A stretch of DNA of 64,000 bases from CAIQQQ01 sp040399685 (GCA_040399685.1 JBBART010000017.1:1-64000); one strand, 5' to 3'. Positions 9,230 through 18,652 are shown, numbered from the stretch's first letter. Program-made: numbers and translations. The notes: generated by a model not told the origin, from the sequence alone.

Positions 9230-11884
9230 ATGAACGATCGAGATGGCCGCCCCGATCCGGATGCCCTGCTGCGTCAGATGCGGTCAGGTCGGGGCCGGCT
9301 GAAGATCTTCCTCGGCGCCGCCCCCGGCGTCGGCAAGACCTATGAGATGCTGACCTCGGCCCAGTCCCAGCGCCGCGCCGGGGTCGATGTCGTGGTGGGC
9401 GTGGTGGAAACCCACGCCCGCGCCGAGACCGAGGCGCTGCTCGAAGGCCTGGAGATCGTGCCGCGCCGCAATGCTGAGATGGACCTGGACGCCATTCTCG
9501 CCCGCCATCCGCAACTGGTGCTGGTCGATGAACTCGCCCACACCAACGCAGCCCTCAGCCGCCACCCCAAGCGCTGGATGGATGTGCGCGAACTGATCGA
9601 GGCGGGCATCGACGTCGCCACCACCATGAACATCCAGCATGTCGAGAGCCTGAACGACGTGGTGGCCAGCATCACCCGCATCCGGGTGCGCGAGACGGTG
9701 CCGGATGACGTGATCGACCGCGCCGCCGATATCGAACTGGTGGACCTCACGCCTGACGACCTGCTGGCGCGCATGCGCGAGGGCAAGGTCTACGTCTCCC
9801 AGACCACGCGGCGCGCCGTGGCCAATTTCTTCTCCCCCGGCAACCTCACGGCGCTGCGCGAACTGGCGCTGCGGCGCACGGCGCAGCGTGTGGATGCGCA
9901 ATTGCGCGACCACATGCAGGCCAACGCCATCGCCGGCCCCTGGCCCGCCGGCGAGCATGTGCTGGTCTGCGTGACCGCGCGCGGCGCGGATACAGATCTT
10001 GTCCGCTACGGCCGTCGCCTGGCGGAAATGCTGCATGCGCCCTGGACGGCGCTGCATGTCGAGACCGCCGGCCTGCCCGATGCCGATCGCTGCCGCGTGG
10101 CCGAACAGATGCGCCTCGCCCAATCGCTCGGCGCCACCAGCATCACCATTCCCGGCCGGGACGTGACGCGCGAGGTGATGGCCTATGCCCACGCCAACAA
10201 CGCCACCCAGATCGTCGTCGGTGCGGCCCGGCCGTCCGGCTGGCGGTTCTGGCGCGGCATCACGGTGTCGCAGACGCTGGTCAAGCTGGCGCAGGACATC
10301 CCGGTGCATCTGGTCGGCGCCAAGACCGAACCCGCCAAGCGTCGCGGCGCCGCTAAAATCGCACCGTCGCCGTTCCGGGTGGGGCCATACGTCGCCAGCA
10401 CCTTGCTGGTGGCGGCGGCGCTGGGCATCGGCATGGCGATGCAGACATTGCTGACCGCCAACAGCGTCTCGCTCGCCTTCCTCACCGCCGTGCTCGCCTC
10501 GGCCGCCTGGTTCGGGCTGGGGCCGTCGCTGTATGCATGCGTTGCCAGCGTGCTCGCCTACAATTTCTTCTTCCTGCCGCCGCTCTACACCTTCGTCATC
10601 GCCGATCCCGAGAACGTGGTGGCATTGTTCTTCTTCCTGCTGGCAGCCCTCATCGCCAGCAATCTCGGCGCCCGCATGCGCGCGCAAACCCTGGCCGCCC
10701 GCGCCCGCACCCGCGTCACCGAACAGCTTTACGCGTTCAGCGCCAAGCTGGCGGCCACCGCCGATCTGGACGACCTGCTCTGGGCCACCGCCTATCAGGT
10801 GGCGGCGATGCTGGAGGTGCGCGTGCTGCTGCTGTTGCCGGACGGCGAGGATCTGGTGGTGCGCGCCGGCTATCCGCCGGAAGACGCGCTGGACGACGAC
10901 AACCTCGCCGCCGCCCGCTGGGCCTGGCAATCAGACCGCGCCGCCGGTCGCGGGTCGGAAAACCTGCCCGGCGCCGCATGGCTGTTCATTCCCCTGCGCA
11001 CCGGGCGCGGCAAGGTGGCGCTGATCGGCCTCGATGCCGACCGCCAAGGCCCGCTGCTCACCCCCGACCAGCGCCGCCTGCTGGACGCGCTGGCCGACCA
11101 GGCGGCACTGGCGATCGAGCGGGTGAATCTGGCGCATGATCTGGACCGCAGCCGCATCCAGGCAGAAACCGAACGGCTGCGCGCCGCCTTGCTCACCTCC
11201 ATCTCGCACGACCTGCGCACCCCCCTCGCCTCCATCCTGGGTGCTGCCAGCAGCCTGGAAAGCTACGGCCCCTTGCTGGACGACGCCGCGCGCCGCGATC
11301 TGCTGGGCACCATTCATGACGAGGCCGAACGCCTGAACCGCTTCGTGGCCAATCTGCTGGACATGACCCGCCTCGAAGCTGGCGCACTGTCACCGCATAT
11401 GGAACCGGCCGATCTGGGCGAAATCGCCGCCTCCGCCTTGTCGCGCGCCGCCCAGATCATGGCCGATCACCGCGTGGTGCTGGAACTGGCGCCCAACCTG
11501 CCGCAACCGCTGCTCGATGCCGTGCTGTTCGAGCAGGTGCTGTTCAACCTGCTGGACAACGCCGCCAAATACGCGCCCCACGGCACCGAGATCCGCCTGC
11601 GCGCCGCCCCTTCCGGCCACGATGTGCTGGTGCAGGTGATCGACGAAGGCCCTGGCCTGCCGGCGGGCGGAGCGGACATGGTGTTCGACAAGTTCGTCCG
11701 TCTGCACGGCACCGACCGCCAGCGCCCCGGCACCGGGCTGGGGCTTGCGATCTGTCGCGGATTCGTGGAAGCGATGGGCGGCACGATTACCGCCTCCAAC
11801 CGCACCGACAACACAAGGCCCGGCGCCATCTTCACCATTACGCTGCCAGCGGGCACCCTGCCCATCACCGGAGCCATATCTTGA
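9230..11884 (+). CDS. kdpD: Osmosensitive K+ channel sensor histidine kinase KdpD
   Basis: An 884-residue sensor kinase that controls kdp expression. Domain order: N-terminal KdpD domain with Walker-type GAAPGVGKT and LVDELAHTN; a universal-stress-protein-like domain; four close-spaced membrane spans around residues 385-490; a GAF-like region; HisKA with SHDLRTPLAS (phospho-acceptor His 660); then HATPase with NLLDNAAKYAP and GTGLGLAIC. It starts 7 nt after kdpC. Its stop codon overlaps the kdpE TTG start, so the pair is translationally coupled. Confidence 0.96.
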   Translation: MNDRDGRPDPDALLRQMRSGRGRLKIFLGAAPGVGKTYEMLTSAQSQRRAGVDVVVGVVETHARAETEALLEGLEIVPRRNAEMDLDAILARHPQLVLVDELAHTNAALSRHPKRWMDVRELIEAGIDVATTMNIQHVESLNDVVASITRIRVRETVPDDVIDRAADIELVDLTPDDLLARMREGKVYVSQTTRRAVANFFSPGNLTALRELALRRTAQRVDAQLRDHMQANAIAGPWPAGEHVLVCVTARGADTDLVRYGRRLAEMLHAPWTALHVETAGLPDADRCRVAEQMRLAQSLGATSITIPGRDVTREVMAYAHANNATQIVVGAARPSGWRFWRGITVSQTLVKLAQDIPVHLVGAKTEPAKRRGAAKIAPSPFRVGPYVASTLLVAAALGIGMAMQTLLTANSVSLAFLTAVLASAAWFGLGPSLYACVASVLAYNFFFLPPLYTFVIADPENVVALFFFLLAALIASNLGARMRAQTLAARARTRVTEQLYAFSAKLAATADLDDLLWATAYQVAAMLEVRVLLLLPDGEDLVVRAGYPPEDALDDDNLAAARWAWQSDRAAGRGSENLPGAAWLFIPLRTGRGKVALIGLDADRQGPLLTPDQRRLLDALADQAALAIERVNLAHDLDRSRIQAETERLRAALLTSISHDLRTPLASILGAASSLESYGPLLDDAARRDLLGTIHDEAERLNRFVANLLDMTRLEAGALSPHMEPADLGEIAASALSRAAQIMADHRVVLELAPNLPQPLLDAVLFEQVLFNLLDNAAKYAPHGTEIRLRAAPSGHDVLVQVIDEGPGLPAGGADMVFDKFVRLHGTDRQRPGTGLGLAICRGFVEAMGGTITASNRTDNTRPGAIFTITLPAGTLPITGAIS

Positions 11885-12591
11885 GCGATCCCTGCATTCT
11901 GGTGGCCGATGACGAGCCAGCCATCCGCCGGCTGCTGCGCACCAGCCTGTCCACCCAGGGCTTTCGCGTGATCGAGGCCACCAACGGCGCCGACACCACT
12001 GCCGCCATCGCCCGTGGCGGCGTGGATGTGCTGCTGCTCGATCTCGGCCTGCCGGATGCCGACGGGCTGGATTTGATTCGCCAGATCCGCGCCGCCGGCG
12101 ACAGCCTGCCCATCGTCGTGCTGTCCGCCCGCGATGACGAGCGCGGGAAGGTGCAGGCGCTGGATCTGGGGGCCGATGACTACGTCACCAAGCCGTTCAG
12201 CATTGCCGAACTGGTGGCCCGCCTGCGCAACGCCATCCGCCACCGCCTGCAACAGGACGGCGCGATTCCCGTGTTCAGCTCCAACGGCCTGGTGGTCGAT
12301 CTGGTGCGCCGGCTGGTGACGCGCGGCGGGGCAGAGGTGCATCTGTCACCGCGGGAGTGGGACATCCTGCAACTGCTGGTCACCCATGCCGGGCGGGTGC
12401 TGACGCATCGGTTGATCCTGGGCAAGCTGTGGGGTGCGTCCGGCGACGTGCAGCAACTGCGCGTCTATGTGCGGCAGATCCGTCAGAAGATCGAACCGGA
12501 CCCGGAGCGGCCGGTGCACATCGTCACCGAAACCGGCATCGGCTACCGGCTTGTGGTGCTGGACGAACCCAGCATCGGTGCCGTGGCGTGA
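11881..12591 (+). CDS. kdpE: Response regulator KdpE
   Basis: A 236-residue OmpR/PhoB-family regulator. The receiver domain has the acidic pair DDEP near the N terminus, phosphorylatable Asp 54 (LLLDLGLP) and a lysine in VTKPF. A winged-helix DNA-binding domain follows (LSPREWDILQLL, then RVYVRQIRQKIEP). The apparent start is TTG at 11881 in a TTGA overlap with the kdpD stop, because no ATG lies upstream of the receiver homology. The stop overlaps the next gene in GTGA. It should activate kdp transcription when phosphorylated by KdpD. Confidence 0.94.
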   Translation: MSDPCILVADDEPAIRRLLRTSLSTQGFRVIEATNGADTTAAIARGGVDVLLLDLGLPDADGLDLIRQIRAAGDSLPIVVLSARDDERGKVQALDLGADDYVTKPFSIAELVARLRNAIRHRLQQDGAIPVFSSNGLVVDLVRRLVTRGGAEVHLSPREWDILQLLVTHAGRVLTHRLILGKLWGASGDVQQLRVYVRQIRQKIEPDPERPVHIVTETGIGYRLVVLDEPSIGAVA

Positions 12592-13082
12592 GCGGCCTGG
12601 CCGCGCTGTTGCCACAAGACCACGTGCTGTTCCTGCGTCAGACCGACCAGGCTGCCGTGATGAACGAACTGGCGCGCAAGGCGGCGGCGTTGCTGGGCCT
12701 GAAGCCCGCCCCGATCGCCGCCGCCCTGATGGCGCGCGAGGCGTTGGGCTCGACGGGCGTGGGGGCCGGCATCGCCCTGCCGCATGCAAGGCTCGCCGGA
12801 CTTCCTGCCCCGCTGGCGTTGTTCGCACGACTGGACACTGCGGTCGCCTGGCACTCCATTGATGGCGGCAAGGTGGACCTGCTGTTCCTGCTGCTCAGCC
12901 CTGAGGACGGGACTGCCCATCTCCAGGCCCTGGCGCTCGCCACCCGCAGGCTGCGGGATCGCGTCTTGGCGGCAGCCATCCGGGCCGCCGCCAGCCCCGA
13001 TTCGGTCCGCGCCTTGTTGGTGGAGCCCCCTACGGCGCCACGTTGCGGGCCGCACGCTGCAGATCCCGTTCGATCAACGTGA
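12588..13082 (+). CDS. PtsN-like EIIA (nitrogen PTS-type) protein linked to kdp
   Basis: A 164-residue PTS EIIA type-2 / EIIA-Ntr domain protein. The phosphorylatable histidine sits in GIALPHAR (His 66), and the C-terminal half has the family pattern DLLFLLLSPEDG then HLQALALATRRLRD. The GTG start at 12588 overlaps the kdpE stop (GTGA), making it the last gene of the kdp operon. In E. coli, PtsN binds KdpD and modulates it, so a role in Kdp signalling is the natural inference. No HPr or EI gene is in the window. Its 3' end overlaps the converging rgpF-like gene by 53 bp. Confidence 0.8.
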   Translation: MSGLAALLPQDHVLFLRQTDQAAVMNELARKAAALLGLKPAPIAAALMAREALGSTGVGAGIALPHARLAGLPAPLALFARLDTAVAWHSIDGGKVDLLFLLLSPEDGTAHLQALALATRRLRDRVLAAAIRAAASPDSVRALLVEPPTAPRCGPHAADPVRST

Positions 13083-14070
13083 TGTCACTGCCGGTCGTCT
13101 CCGCCACCACGGAACGCCAGTCCATCACATCGGCAACACGGGTTGGGTTGTCGCGCAGCAATTCCCGCTTGAGGAACGGAAACCCGGCACACAGCAATTG
13201 ACGCCACAGGTCGGTGGCCGGATTCATCGCCTTGCGATCCACATAGCGGCGGCGCATGCGCAGGCCCTGGACCTGACGCATCGATGTCGCCGCACCAAGA
13301 TCCGCCGGCTTCGTCACGTCGCCGATGGGCAGGTCCTCGTTGATTTCCCGCAACAGATCCTGATACGGCCAGATCGCGGCGCAGGTGAGATCGGCCTTGA
13401 GCATCCATTGGGTGATGCCCACTTCGTAGCGGCTGATCACCCAACGCTTGTTCGGCACCGAGCGGACGTTGTTCCAGAACTTCGCCCAGGCCGGGTGATG
13501 CAGAATCTTCGGGCCGGCAAACAACAGATATGACTGCAGGTGATATTTGTATTGCCAGCTTTCGGTGGCGCCCCAGAAATCTGCCTGCGCGAAATCAATT
13601 TTCGCCAACATGTCGTCCAGCGGCCGCAGCGGGCCGTAGACGCTGTCATTGGCGAGCACGAGCAATTCGGTGTCGGCGCGCGGCAGGCCGAAATGTGCCA
13701 GCCCCTCACGCATGGCGGCAAAATCGTAGCCAACATTGCGGCGCACCAGAATGCCGGCGCAGTACGGCCGGATGGTTTCCAGCGCATCTGGCTTGATCTC
13801 ACCGGCATTGGAGACAAACAGCACCGACAACCCGGCCGCATGCAGTTGCGCCACATACTGCGCCACATAAGGACGAATGGTCTTGTGGCGATCGAAATGC
13901 ACGAACAGGGCAACCCGCTTGCCCAGAAGCGGCTGGGTGTCCGGCCAGCTATAAACCACCTGCTTCGGGCTGCGCGGGCAACACAGCAGGGACACCATGG
14001 TCGGCACCAACTGGCCGCTCCAGAAGTCCCGGATGTCCAGAAGCCAGGTCAGGAGAATACGACGGAGCAT
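13030..14070 (-). CDS. Rhamnan-synthesis F (RgpF)-like protein
   Basis: A 346-residue protein resembling the rhamnan synthesis protein F / lipopolysaccharide biosynthesis family. The family-like core runs from VALFVHFDRHKTIRPYV through LVLANDSVYGPL and DFWGATES, as in glycosyltransferase-associated RgpF domains. It probably helps build a cell-surface polysaccharide. It is the last gene of a minus-strand run and starts 14 nt after the zinc-ribbon methyltransferase. Its final 53 bp overlap the 3' end of the PtsN-like gene on the other strand. The exact sugar chemistry cannot be read. Confidence 0.75.
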   Translation of the reverse strand: MLRRILLTWLLDIRDFWSGQLVPTMVSLLCCPRSPKQVVYSWPDTQPLLGKRVALFVHFDRHKTIRPYVAQYVAQLHAAGLSVLFVSNAGEIKPDALETIRPYCAGILVRRNVGYDFAAMREGLAHFGLPRADTELLVLANDSVYGPLRPLDDMLAKIDFAQADFWGATESWQYKYHLQSYLLFAGPKILHHPAWAKFWNNVRSVPNKRWVISRYEVGITQWMLKADLTCAAIWPYQDLLREINEDLPIGDVTKPADLGAATSMRQVQGLRMRRRYVDRKAMNPATDLWRQLLCAGFPFLKRELLRDNPTRVADVMDWRSVVAETTGSDITLIERDLQRAARNVAP

Positions 14071-14084
14071 GAGTAAGGTCGGTC

Positions 14085-15923
14085 CTATTGGTTGCTGGCG
14101 GCGAATTCGGGTGGAATTTCGTAACCTTTGGCGGCACAGTCGCGAACGACCGTGCGCAGCAGATGTTGTGCGCCCGCCGCGTCACCGTTCGCGGCCCGCG
14201 CCTGCGCCTCGCCGCGCAAGGCGTGCCAGAACAACGAGCCAACCGACACAGTACCGGAATCGCCGAGGCGGCGACGCACCCATTCGAAGCGTGTCTGGGC
14301 CATCATCAGATCCCCGCCCGGCTGCAGATCCAGGATCGCGGCACAGAACGCGGCGTCCTGACCCAGCACCTCCGGCGTGCGATTCAATTCAGCGCATGAT
14401 GTCGCCAGGCGGCGCGCCTCGACGTAACGGCCGGCATTGACCAATCCGACAAACGCCTGCACCCGGATGGCGGCGCGACGGCCGGTCGCAGCATCCGTGT
14501 CACCGGGTGCTGGCGGCAAGGCCAGCAGGCCCGGCACCGTATCAGGCGCTTTGGCCGATGCGGCGGCGCAGAGCAGGCTTTCGGCCTCCGCCGCCCAGCC
14601 GATCAGGTCGCTCATCGGATCGGCCATGCCGAGCGCTGCCACCGCCCGGCCGAGCCGCCGCGACACCTCGGCGGCACAGGCAAAGCGCAGGTGTTGCGAT
14701 GGGCGGTCCGCGCCTTGCCCCAGATGGCGCATCGCATCGGCGTAAAGAAGAGTGCCGAGATTCAACGGCACCAGCGCGGCCAGACGTTCCAGCGTGCATA
14801 TGGCCGTCTCGCTGGGCAGGTCCGGTGCATCGAGATCGACCCCGAAGCGGTGCTGGCAGGCTTCGCGCAGATGCGCGCGGATCGTCGTGGCGCGGTCGAA
14901 CGCGCCAGCATTGACGGCTTCCAGCAAGGCGCGGCCGGCGAATCCCCAATAGAGATCGTCATCGGGGCCAAAATCGGCGGCACGCTGTTCCAGATAGTCG
15001 AGATAGGCCGCGGTGAACGCCGCGCCATCGGTGTTCAGCACGAAGGGCCGCGTGCTGGCCGTGGCCACCAGGGCGCCACCATCGCGCTCGATTGCGATAT
15101 GGGTGAAGCCTTCTGCTTCCAGCAACCGGCGCAGGCTGTGCGCGGACTGAAACACAATATGCAGGCCGGGCGACAGCAGGCCGGCCAACTGACCGGCGGG
15201 CGTCTCCGGCGCCAACGCCTCGGCATCCGGCGTGGTCAGCATCAGCACGCCGCCCACGGCAAGGGTGTTGGCGAGAATGTGCAAGAAGGCCGGCGGATCT
15301 GGCACATGCTCGATGGTCTCAGCCGCCATCACCACGTCGAACGCGCCACGCATCGCCGGCTCATCGGCCGCCAGCATGCGTTGCTCGATCGGCAGCCCCA
15401 GCCGGTCCCGACCCATCGCCGCGATCTGTGCCGGATCGATGCCAAAGCCGGTCCACAAACGGCTGCGCAGGGCGAAATCCAGCCCGAAGCCGAACCCGCA
15501 ACCGATGTCGAGAATGCGGCGTGCCGGCGGCAGATCAAGCCGCGCCACAGGGCGGGCCAACTGGGCCAGCCCGGCGCCGTGCTGCAAATACAAGGCGCCC
15601 CGCCCACGCGTGAGGAACTCGTCGCCGCCGTAATCCGGGGAGGCGTCCGCAGCAAGGCCGGCATAAAACCGAGAGGTGCAATCCGGGCATGACACCACGA
15701 CGCGGGTTTTACGGGCCAGATGCAGCGCCTTAAAATCGACCGTCAGCAGATGGGGCTTGTCCGACATGGAGCCACAATTCGGGCAGGCCAGCCCTCGTGC
15801 GGTCTCGCCCCCCTCTGACCATGCCACAATCGGCAAATGGGTCCGCGCATCGTCGGGCGCCCGCACCGACCAGCGCCCCGCCAAGGAAGCGCGCAGCCGG
15901 GCGAGGAAGGGCCGCCCCTTCAT
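14085..15923 (-). CDS. SAM-dependent methyltransferase with N-terminal zinc ribbon
   Basis: A 612-residue protein. Residues 47-82 hold two CxxC pairs (C47/C50, C79/C82), a likely zinc ribbon. A class I methyltransferase domain follows, with motif I ILDIGCGFGFG at about 137-147 and AAETIEHVPDP further on. The C-terminal 300 residues look helical and match nothing I recognise. Its start overlaps the stop of the upstream methyltransferase/glycosyltransferase gene by 4 nt, so both are made together. It probably methylates a glycan or a surface lipid-linked sugar; the substrate is unknown. Confidence 0.75.
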   Translation of the reverse strand: MKGRPFLARLRASLAGRWSVRAPDDARTHLPIVAWSEGGETARGLACPNCGSMSDKPHLLTVDFKALHLARKTRVVVSCPDCTSRFYAGLAADASPDYGGDEFLTRGRGALYLQHGAGLAQLARPVARLDLPPARRILDIGCGFGFGLDFALRSRLWTGFGIDPAQIAAMGRDRLGLPIEQRMLAADEPAMRGAFDVVMAAETIEHVPDPPAFLHILANTLAVGGVLMLTTPDAEALAPETPAGQLAGLLSPGLHIVFQSAHSLRRLLEAEGFTHIAIERDGGALVATASTRPFVLNTDGAAFTAAYLDYLEQRAADFGPDDDLYWGFAGRALLEAVNAGAFDRATTIRAHLREACQHRFGVDLDAPDLPSETAICTLERLAALVPLNLGTLLYADAMRHLGQGADRPSQHLRFACAAEVSRRLGRAVAALGMADPMSDLIGWAAEAESLLCAAASAKAPDTVPGLLALPPAPGDTDAATGRRAAIRVQAFVGLVNAGRYVEARRLATSCAELNRTPEVLGQDAAFCAAILDLQPGGDLMMAQTRFEWVRRRLGDSGTVSVGSLFWHALRGEAQARAANGDAAGAQHLLRTVVRDCAAKGYEIPPEFAASNQ

Positions 15924-17710
15924 TCGGTGGGGGCCACGTCGCTTTCATGACGCGACAGGATCACCACGCGACCAAGATCCTGGGGAATCCGTGCGGCCAG
16001 CCCCTCCGGAACGACGATGCCGGCGCTGGAGTGCGGCACCGCCAGCTCTGGCGCCCGGGCCAGCAACGCACGCCCCAGCGCCTTGCGACGCGACCAAAGG
16101 TCTCGATACCAGGCCACCCGGCCGGCAAGCTGGGATGCCAGCATGCGGTGCTGGGCCACGTAGGCCCGCGCCGTGTCCGCCATTGCGCGGGCGGCGTCTG
16201 GATTGGCCAGCAGGAACAGCAGCTTCTGCTTCAACTCGGCCGCCGCGTGAAACACCAGGCCGTTATGGCCGTCGTCGATCACGTTGGCATAAACCGTCGG
16301 GCTCGCGAGGGCGACGACGCGGGCGGCGCCGGCTTCGAGGAATTTGAGGTCCGACTTGCAGCCGTTGAACAAATTGTCGCGCAGCGGCATGAACGAAATC
16401 TCGCTCTCCGCCAGCAGGCCCAGATAGGTTTCGTAATCGCACAGCGGCGTGAAGGTTTTGTTCACCGTCGCCAACCCGTCGAAAAACCCTTGGTCGTTGA
16501 GCACACGGACATGCAGCCGATCGCCAACTTCCGCCAGCACCTCGTTGATGGCGCCGAGATAATCCGGCCAATCGTTCTCCCGGTTCAGCCCGCCGAAGAA
16601 CAGCGTCAGGCGCTCGGGATCGGCGAAGTTGCGCGGCGGGTCGAGGTGATCGATCGCGTTCGGGAACACCGCCACTTCCGGGTTGCGCTGCGCCAGCACC
16701 TGGGCCAACGGCACGGTGCTGGTCTGGACGGCGTGCACGGCGCGGAAATTCTGCACATCCGGCCGTTGCAGGACGGGGATGAAATCCGGGTGGTCATCGA
16801 ACTCGCAGATGATCACGAAGCCGAGTTCAAGGAGCTGGCGGATCGGCACCAGGCCCTCCTCGCCCGCCAGCATGGGGCGGTGGAAGATGAAGAACTTCGG
16901 GCTTTCGGGTTCGAACTGCGGAATTTCACCCTCTGGCGCCACCAGGCAGAATATGTCTGGCAACGTGGACAAAGCGCGCATCGGCTGGATGACGCGCAGA
17001 TGGCTCACCCCGCCCACCGGGGCCAGCATCGTCGAGACGATGTTGAGTCGCTCGACGGGGTGGGCCAATGCCCGCCAGACATGCTGCAACGGGCTGGCAC
17101 GGCGGAAATATTCCTCTGGATCGACCCCCATCGCCTGCAGGCTGGGGGCCATGGCGCTGACAAAATTGGCGCAGGCCTCGGCGTCGAACACCCGCGGCGC
17201 CACGTCCAGAGGTTGCAGGCCAGCTTCGCGCAACGCCGCCTGCATGGTGCGGGCGGTGAACCAGCGCAGATGCGTACGGTCCAGCAGGCCCTGCTGTTCA
17301 TAATCCCAACTGCCGGACAACAGGCGTGCCGCGAAACTCCAATGCTCAACGTTGGGCATGCAGATCAGCATCACGCCGCCCGGATTGAGGCGGGTTGCGT
17401 GGTGCTTCAGCAGCGCCCAGGGGTCGTTCAGGTGCTCAAGGATGTCGCCGTAGATGATGCAGTCGAAGGTTTCGTCGCGGAACGGCAACGGCACCTGCTC
17501 GACATCGGCGCCGACGACGAAATCAATCCGGCCGGCGGCGATGACGCAGGAGTCTGGATTGCTCTCGATGCCGAAATAGCGCGCCGCCGGGTTGAGGCGC
17601 TTGTATTCCATGCCCAATGCCGCGGTGCCGCAGCCCACGTCGAGAATGTTCCGGGCGGTGAGCGGGATACGGTCAAGCAGGTCGCGATTGGCGGCATCGG
17701 GGTATTGCAT
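15920..17710 (-). CDS. Methyltransferase-glycosyltransferase fusion protein
   Basis: A 596-residue two-part protein. The N-terminal third is a class I SAM methyltransferase (NILDVGCGTAALG near residue 21, then DCIIYGDILEHLNDPW). The C-terminal half resembles a GT4-type glycosyltransferase, with FLEAGAARVVALASPT and a following VIDDGHNGLVF nucleotide-sugar-binding style segment. The ATG at 17710 follows AAAGGA; the in-frame extension to 17764 lacks family support. It lies 57 nt downstream of mtnP and is coupled to the next methyltransferase, in a set for decorated surface polysaccharide. Confidence 0.75.
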   Translation of the reverse strand: MQYPDAANRDLLDRIPLTARNILDVGCGTAALGMEYKRLNPAARYFGIESNPDSCVIAAGRIDFVVGADVEQVPLPFRDETFDCIIYGDILEHLNDPWALLKHHATRLNPGGVMLICMPNVEHWSFAARLLSGSWDYEQQGLLDRTHLRWFTARTMQAALREAGLQPLDVAPRVFDAEACANFVSAMAPSLQAMGVDPEEYFRRASPLQHVWRALAHPVERLNIVSTMLAPVGGVSHLRVIQPMRALSTLPDIFCLVAPEGEIPQFEPESPKFFIFHRPMLAGEEGLVPIRQLLELGFVIICEFDDHPDFIPVLQRPDVQNFRAVHAVQTSTVPLAQVLAQRNPEVAVFPNAIDHLDPPRNFADPERLTLFFGGLNRENDWPDYLGAINEVLAEVGDRLHVRVLNDQGFFDGLATVNKTFTPLCDYETYLGLLAESEISFMPLRDNLFNGCKSDLKFLEAGAARVVALASPTVYANVIDDGHNGLVFHAAAELKQKLLFLLANPDAARAMADTARAYVAQHRMLASQLAGRVAWYRDLWSRRKALGRALLARAPELAVPHSSAGIVVPEGLAARIPQDLGRVVILSRHESDVAPTE

Positions 17711-17767
17711 GGTGCGGCAATCCTTTCGTGGCGCGGGCGGAAGCCGTGGCTCCCGCCCGCTCAAAGC

Positions 17768-18652
17768 CTAAATTACGCGACCCGCTACCGCATCGAGCCG
17801 CGCCAGCATGGCGGGGTCGCGATGGGCCGGCGGCGTGATCAGCGCATAATCCAGCGCGCGGTCGCATTTCGCCGGGCACGGACCGCGTTCGGCCCCGAGC
17901 ATCGGCACCACGGCGCGCACCAGATTCCGCCCGCCATCGGCGTTGCCGAGCAGGAACTTCACCACCTGCTCCACCGTCACCGCGTCGTGATCGGGGTGCC
18001 AGCAATCATAGTCCGTCACCATGGCCACGGTTGCGTAGCAAAGCTCGGCCTCCCGGGCCAACTTGGCCTCGGGCATGTTGGTCATGCCAATCACGCTGCA
18101 ACCCCAGGCGCGATACAGCTCGCTTTCAGCCTTGGTGGAGAATTGCGGGCCTTCCATCACCAGATAGGTGCCGCCGCGCGTGACGGGCAGCGACAGCGAC
18201 CGCGCGGCTGCCTCAAGCGCATCGCCGATGCGCGGGCAGACCGGATGGGCCACGGAGACATGCGCCACGCAGCCTGGCCCGAAAAAGCTTTTTTCCCGCG
18301 CGAAGCTGCGGTCGATGAACTGGTCAACGATCACGAAATGCCCGGGCGGCAGTTCTTCCTTCAGCGAGCCCACGGCCGAAAGCGAGATCACGTCCGTCAC
18401 GCCCACGCGCTTGAGCGCATCGATGTTGGCGCGATAGTTCAACGCGCTCGGCGGCAGCTTGTGGCCCCGGCCGTGGCGCGGCAGGAACACGCAGCGCACG
18501 CCGTCCAGCCAGCCTTCCAGCAACTCGTCCGACGGATCGCCCCATGGCGTTTCCACCTTGCGCCATTTCTTGTCCTGCAGGCCGTCAATGTCATAGAGGC
18601 CGGAGCCGCCGATGATGCCGATGACAGGCTGGATCGTCTGGGTGGTGTTCAT
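17768..18652 (-). CDS. mtnP: S-methyl-5'-thioadenosine phosphorylase
   Basis: A 294-residue cytosolic phosphorylase that cleaves 5'-methylthioadenosine to adenine and 5-methylthioribose 1-phosphate in methionine salvage. Family signatures are clear: GIIGGSGLYD at the N terminus, LPRHGRGH, ISLSAVGSL, YLVMEGPQFSTKAES, then GMTNMPEAKLARE and the catalytic-region TDYDCWHPDH. A few family members use adenosine or inosine instead. It is the first gene of the minus-strand run leading into the glycan genes, with 57 nt between; no functional link to them is evident. Confidence 0.95.
   Translation of the reverse strand: MNTTQTIQPVIGIIGGSGLYDIDGLQDKKWRKVETPWGDPSDELLEGWLDGVRCVFLPRHGRGHKLPPSALNYRANIDALKRVGVTDVISLSAVGSLKEELPPGHFVIVDQFIDRSFAREKSFFGPGCVAHVSVAHPVCPRIGDALEAAARSLSLPVTRGGTYLVMEGPQFSTKAESELYRAWGCSVIGMTNMPEAKLAREAELCYATVAMVTDYDCWHPDHDAVTVEQVVKFLLGNADGGRNLVRAVVPMLGAERGPCPAKCDRALDYALITPPAHRDPAMLARLDAVAGRVI

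Noticed and set aside
17768..18652. mtnP as a functional partner of the adjacent SAM methyltransferases
   Set aside because: Methyltransferases release S-adenosylhomocysteine, not methylthioadenosine, so the enzyme would not recycle their by-product. Adjacency is probably incidental.
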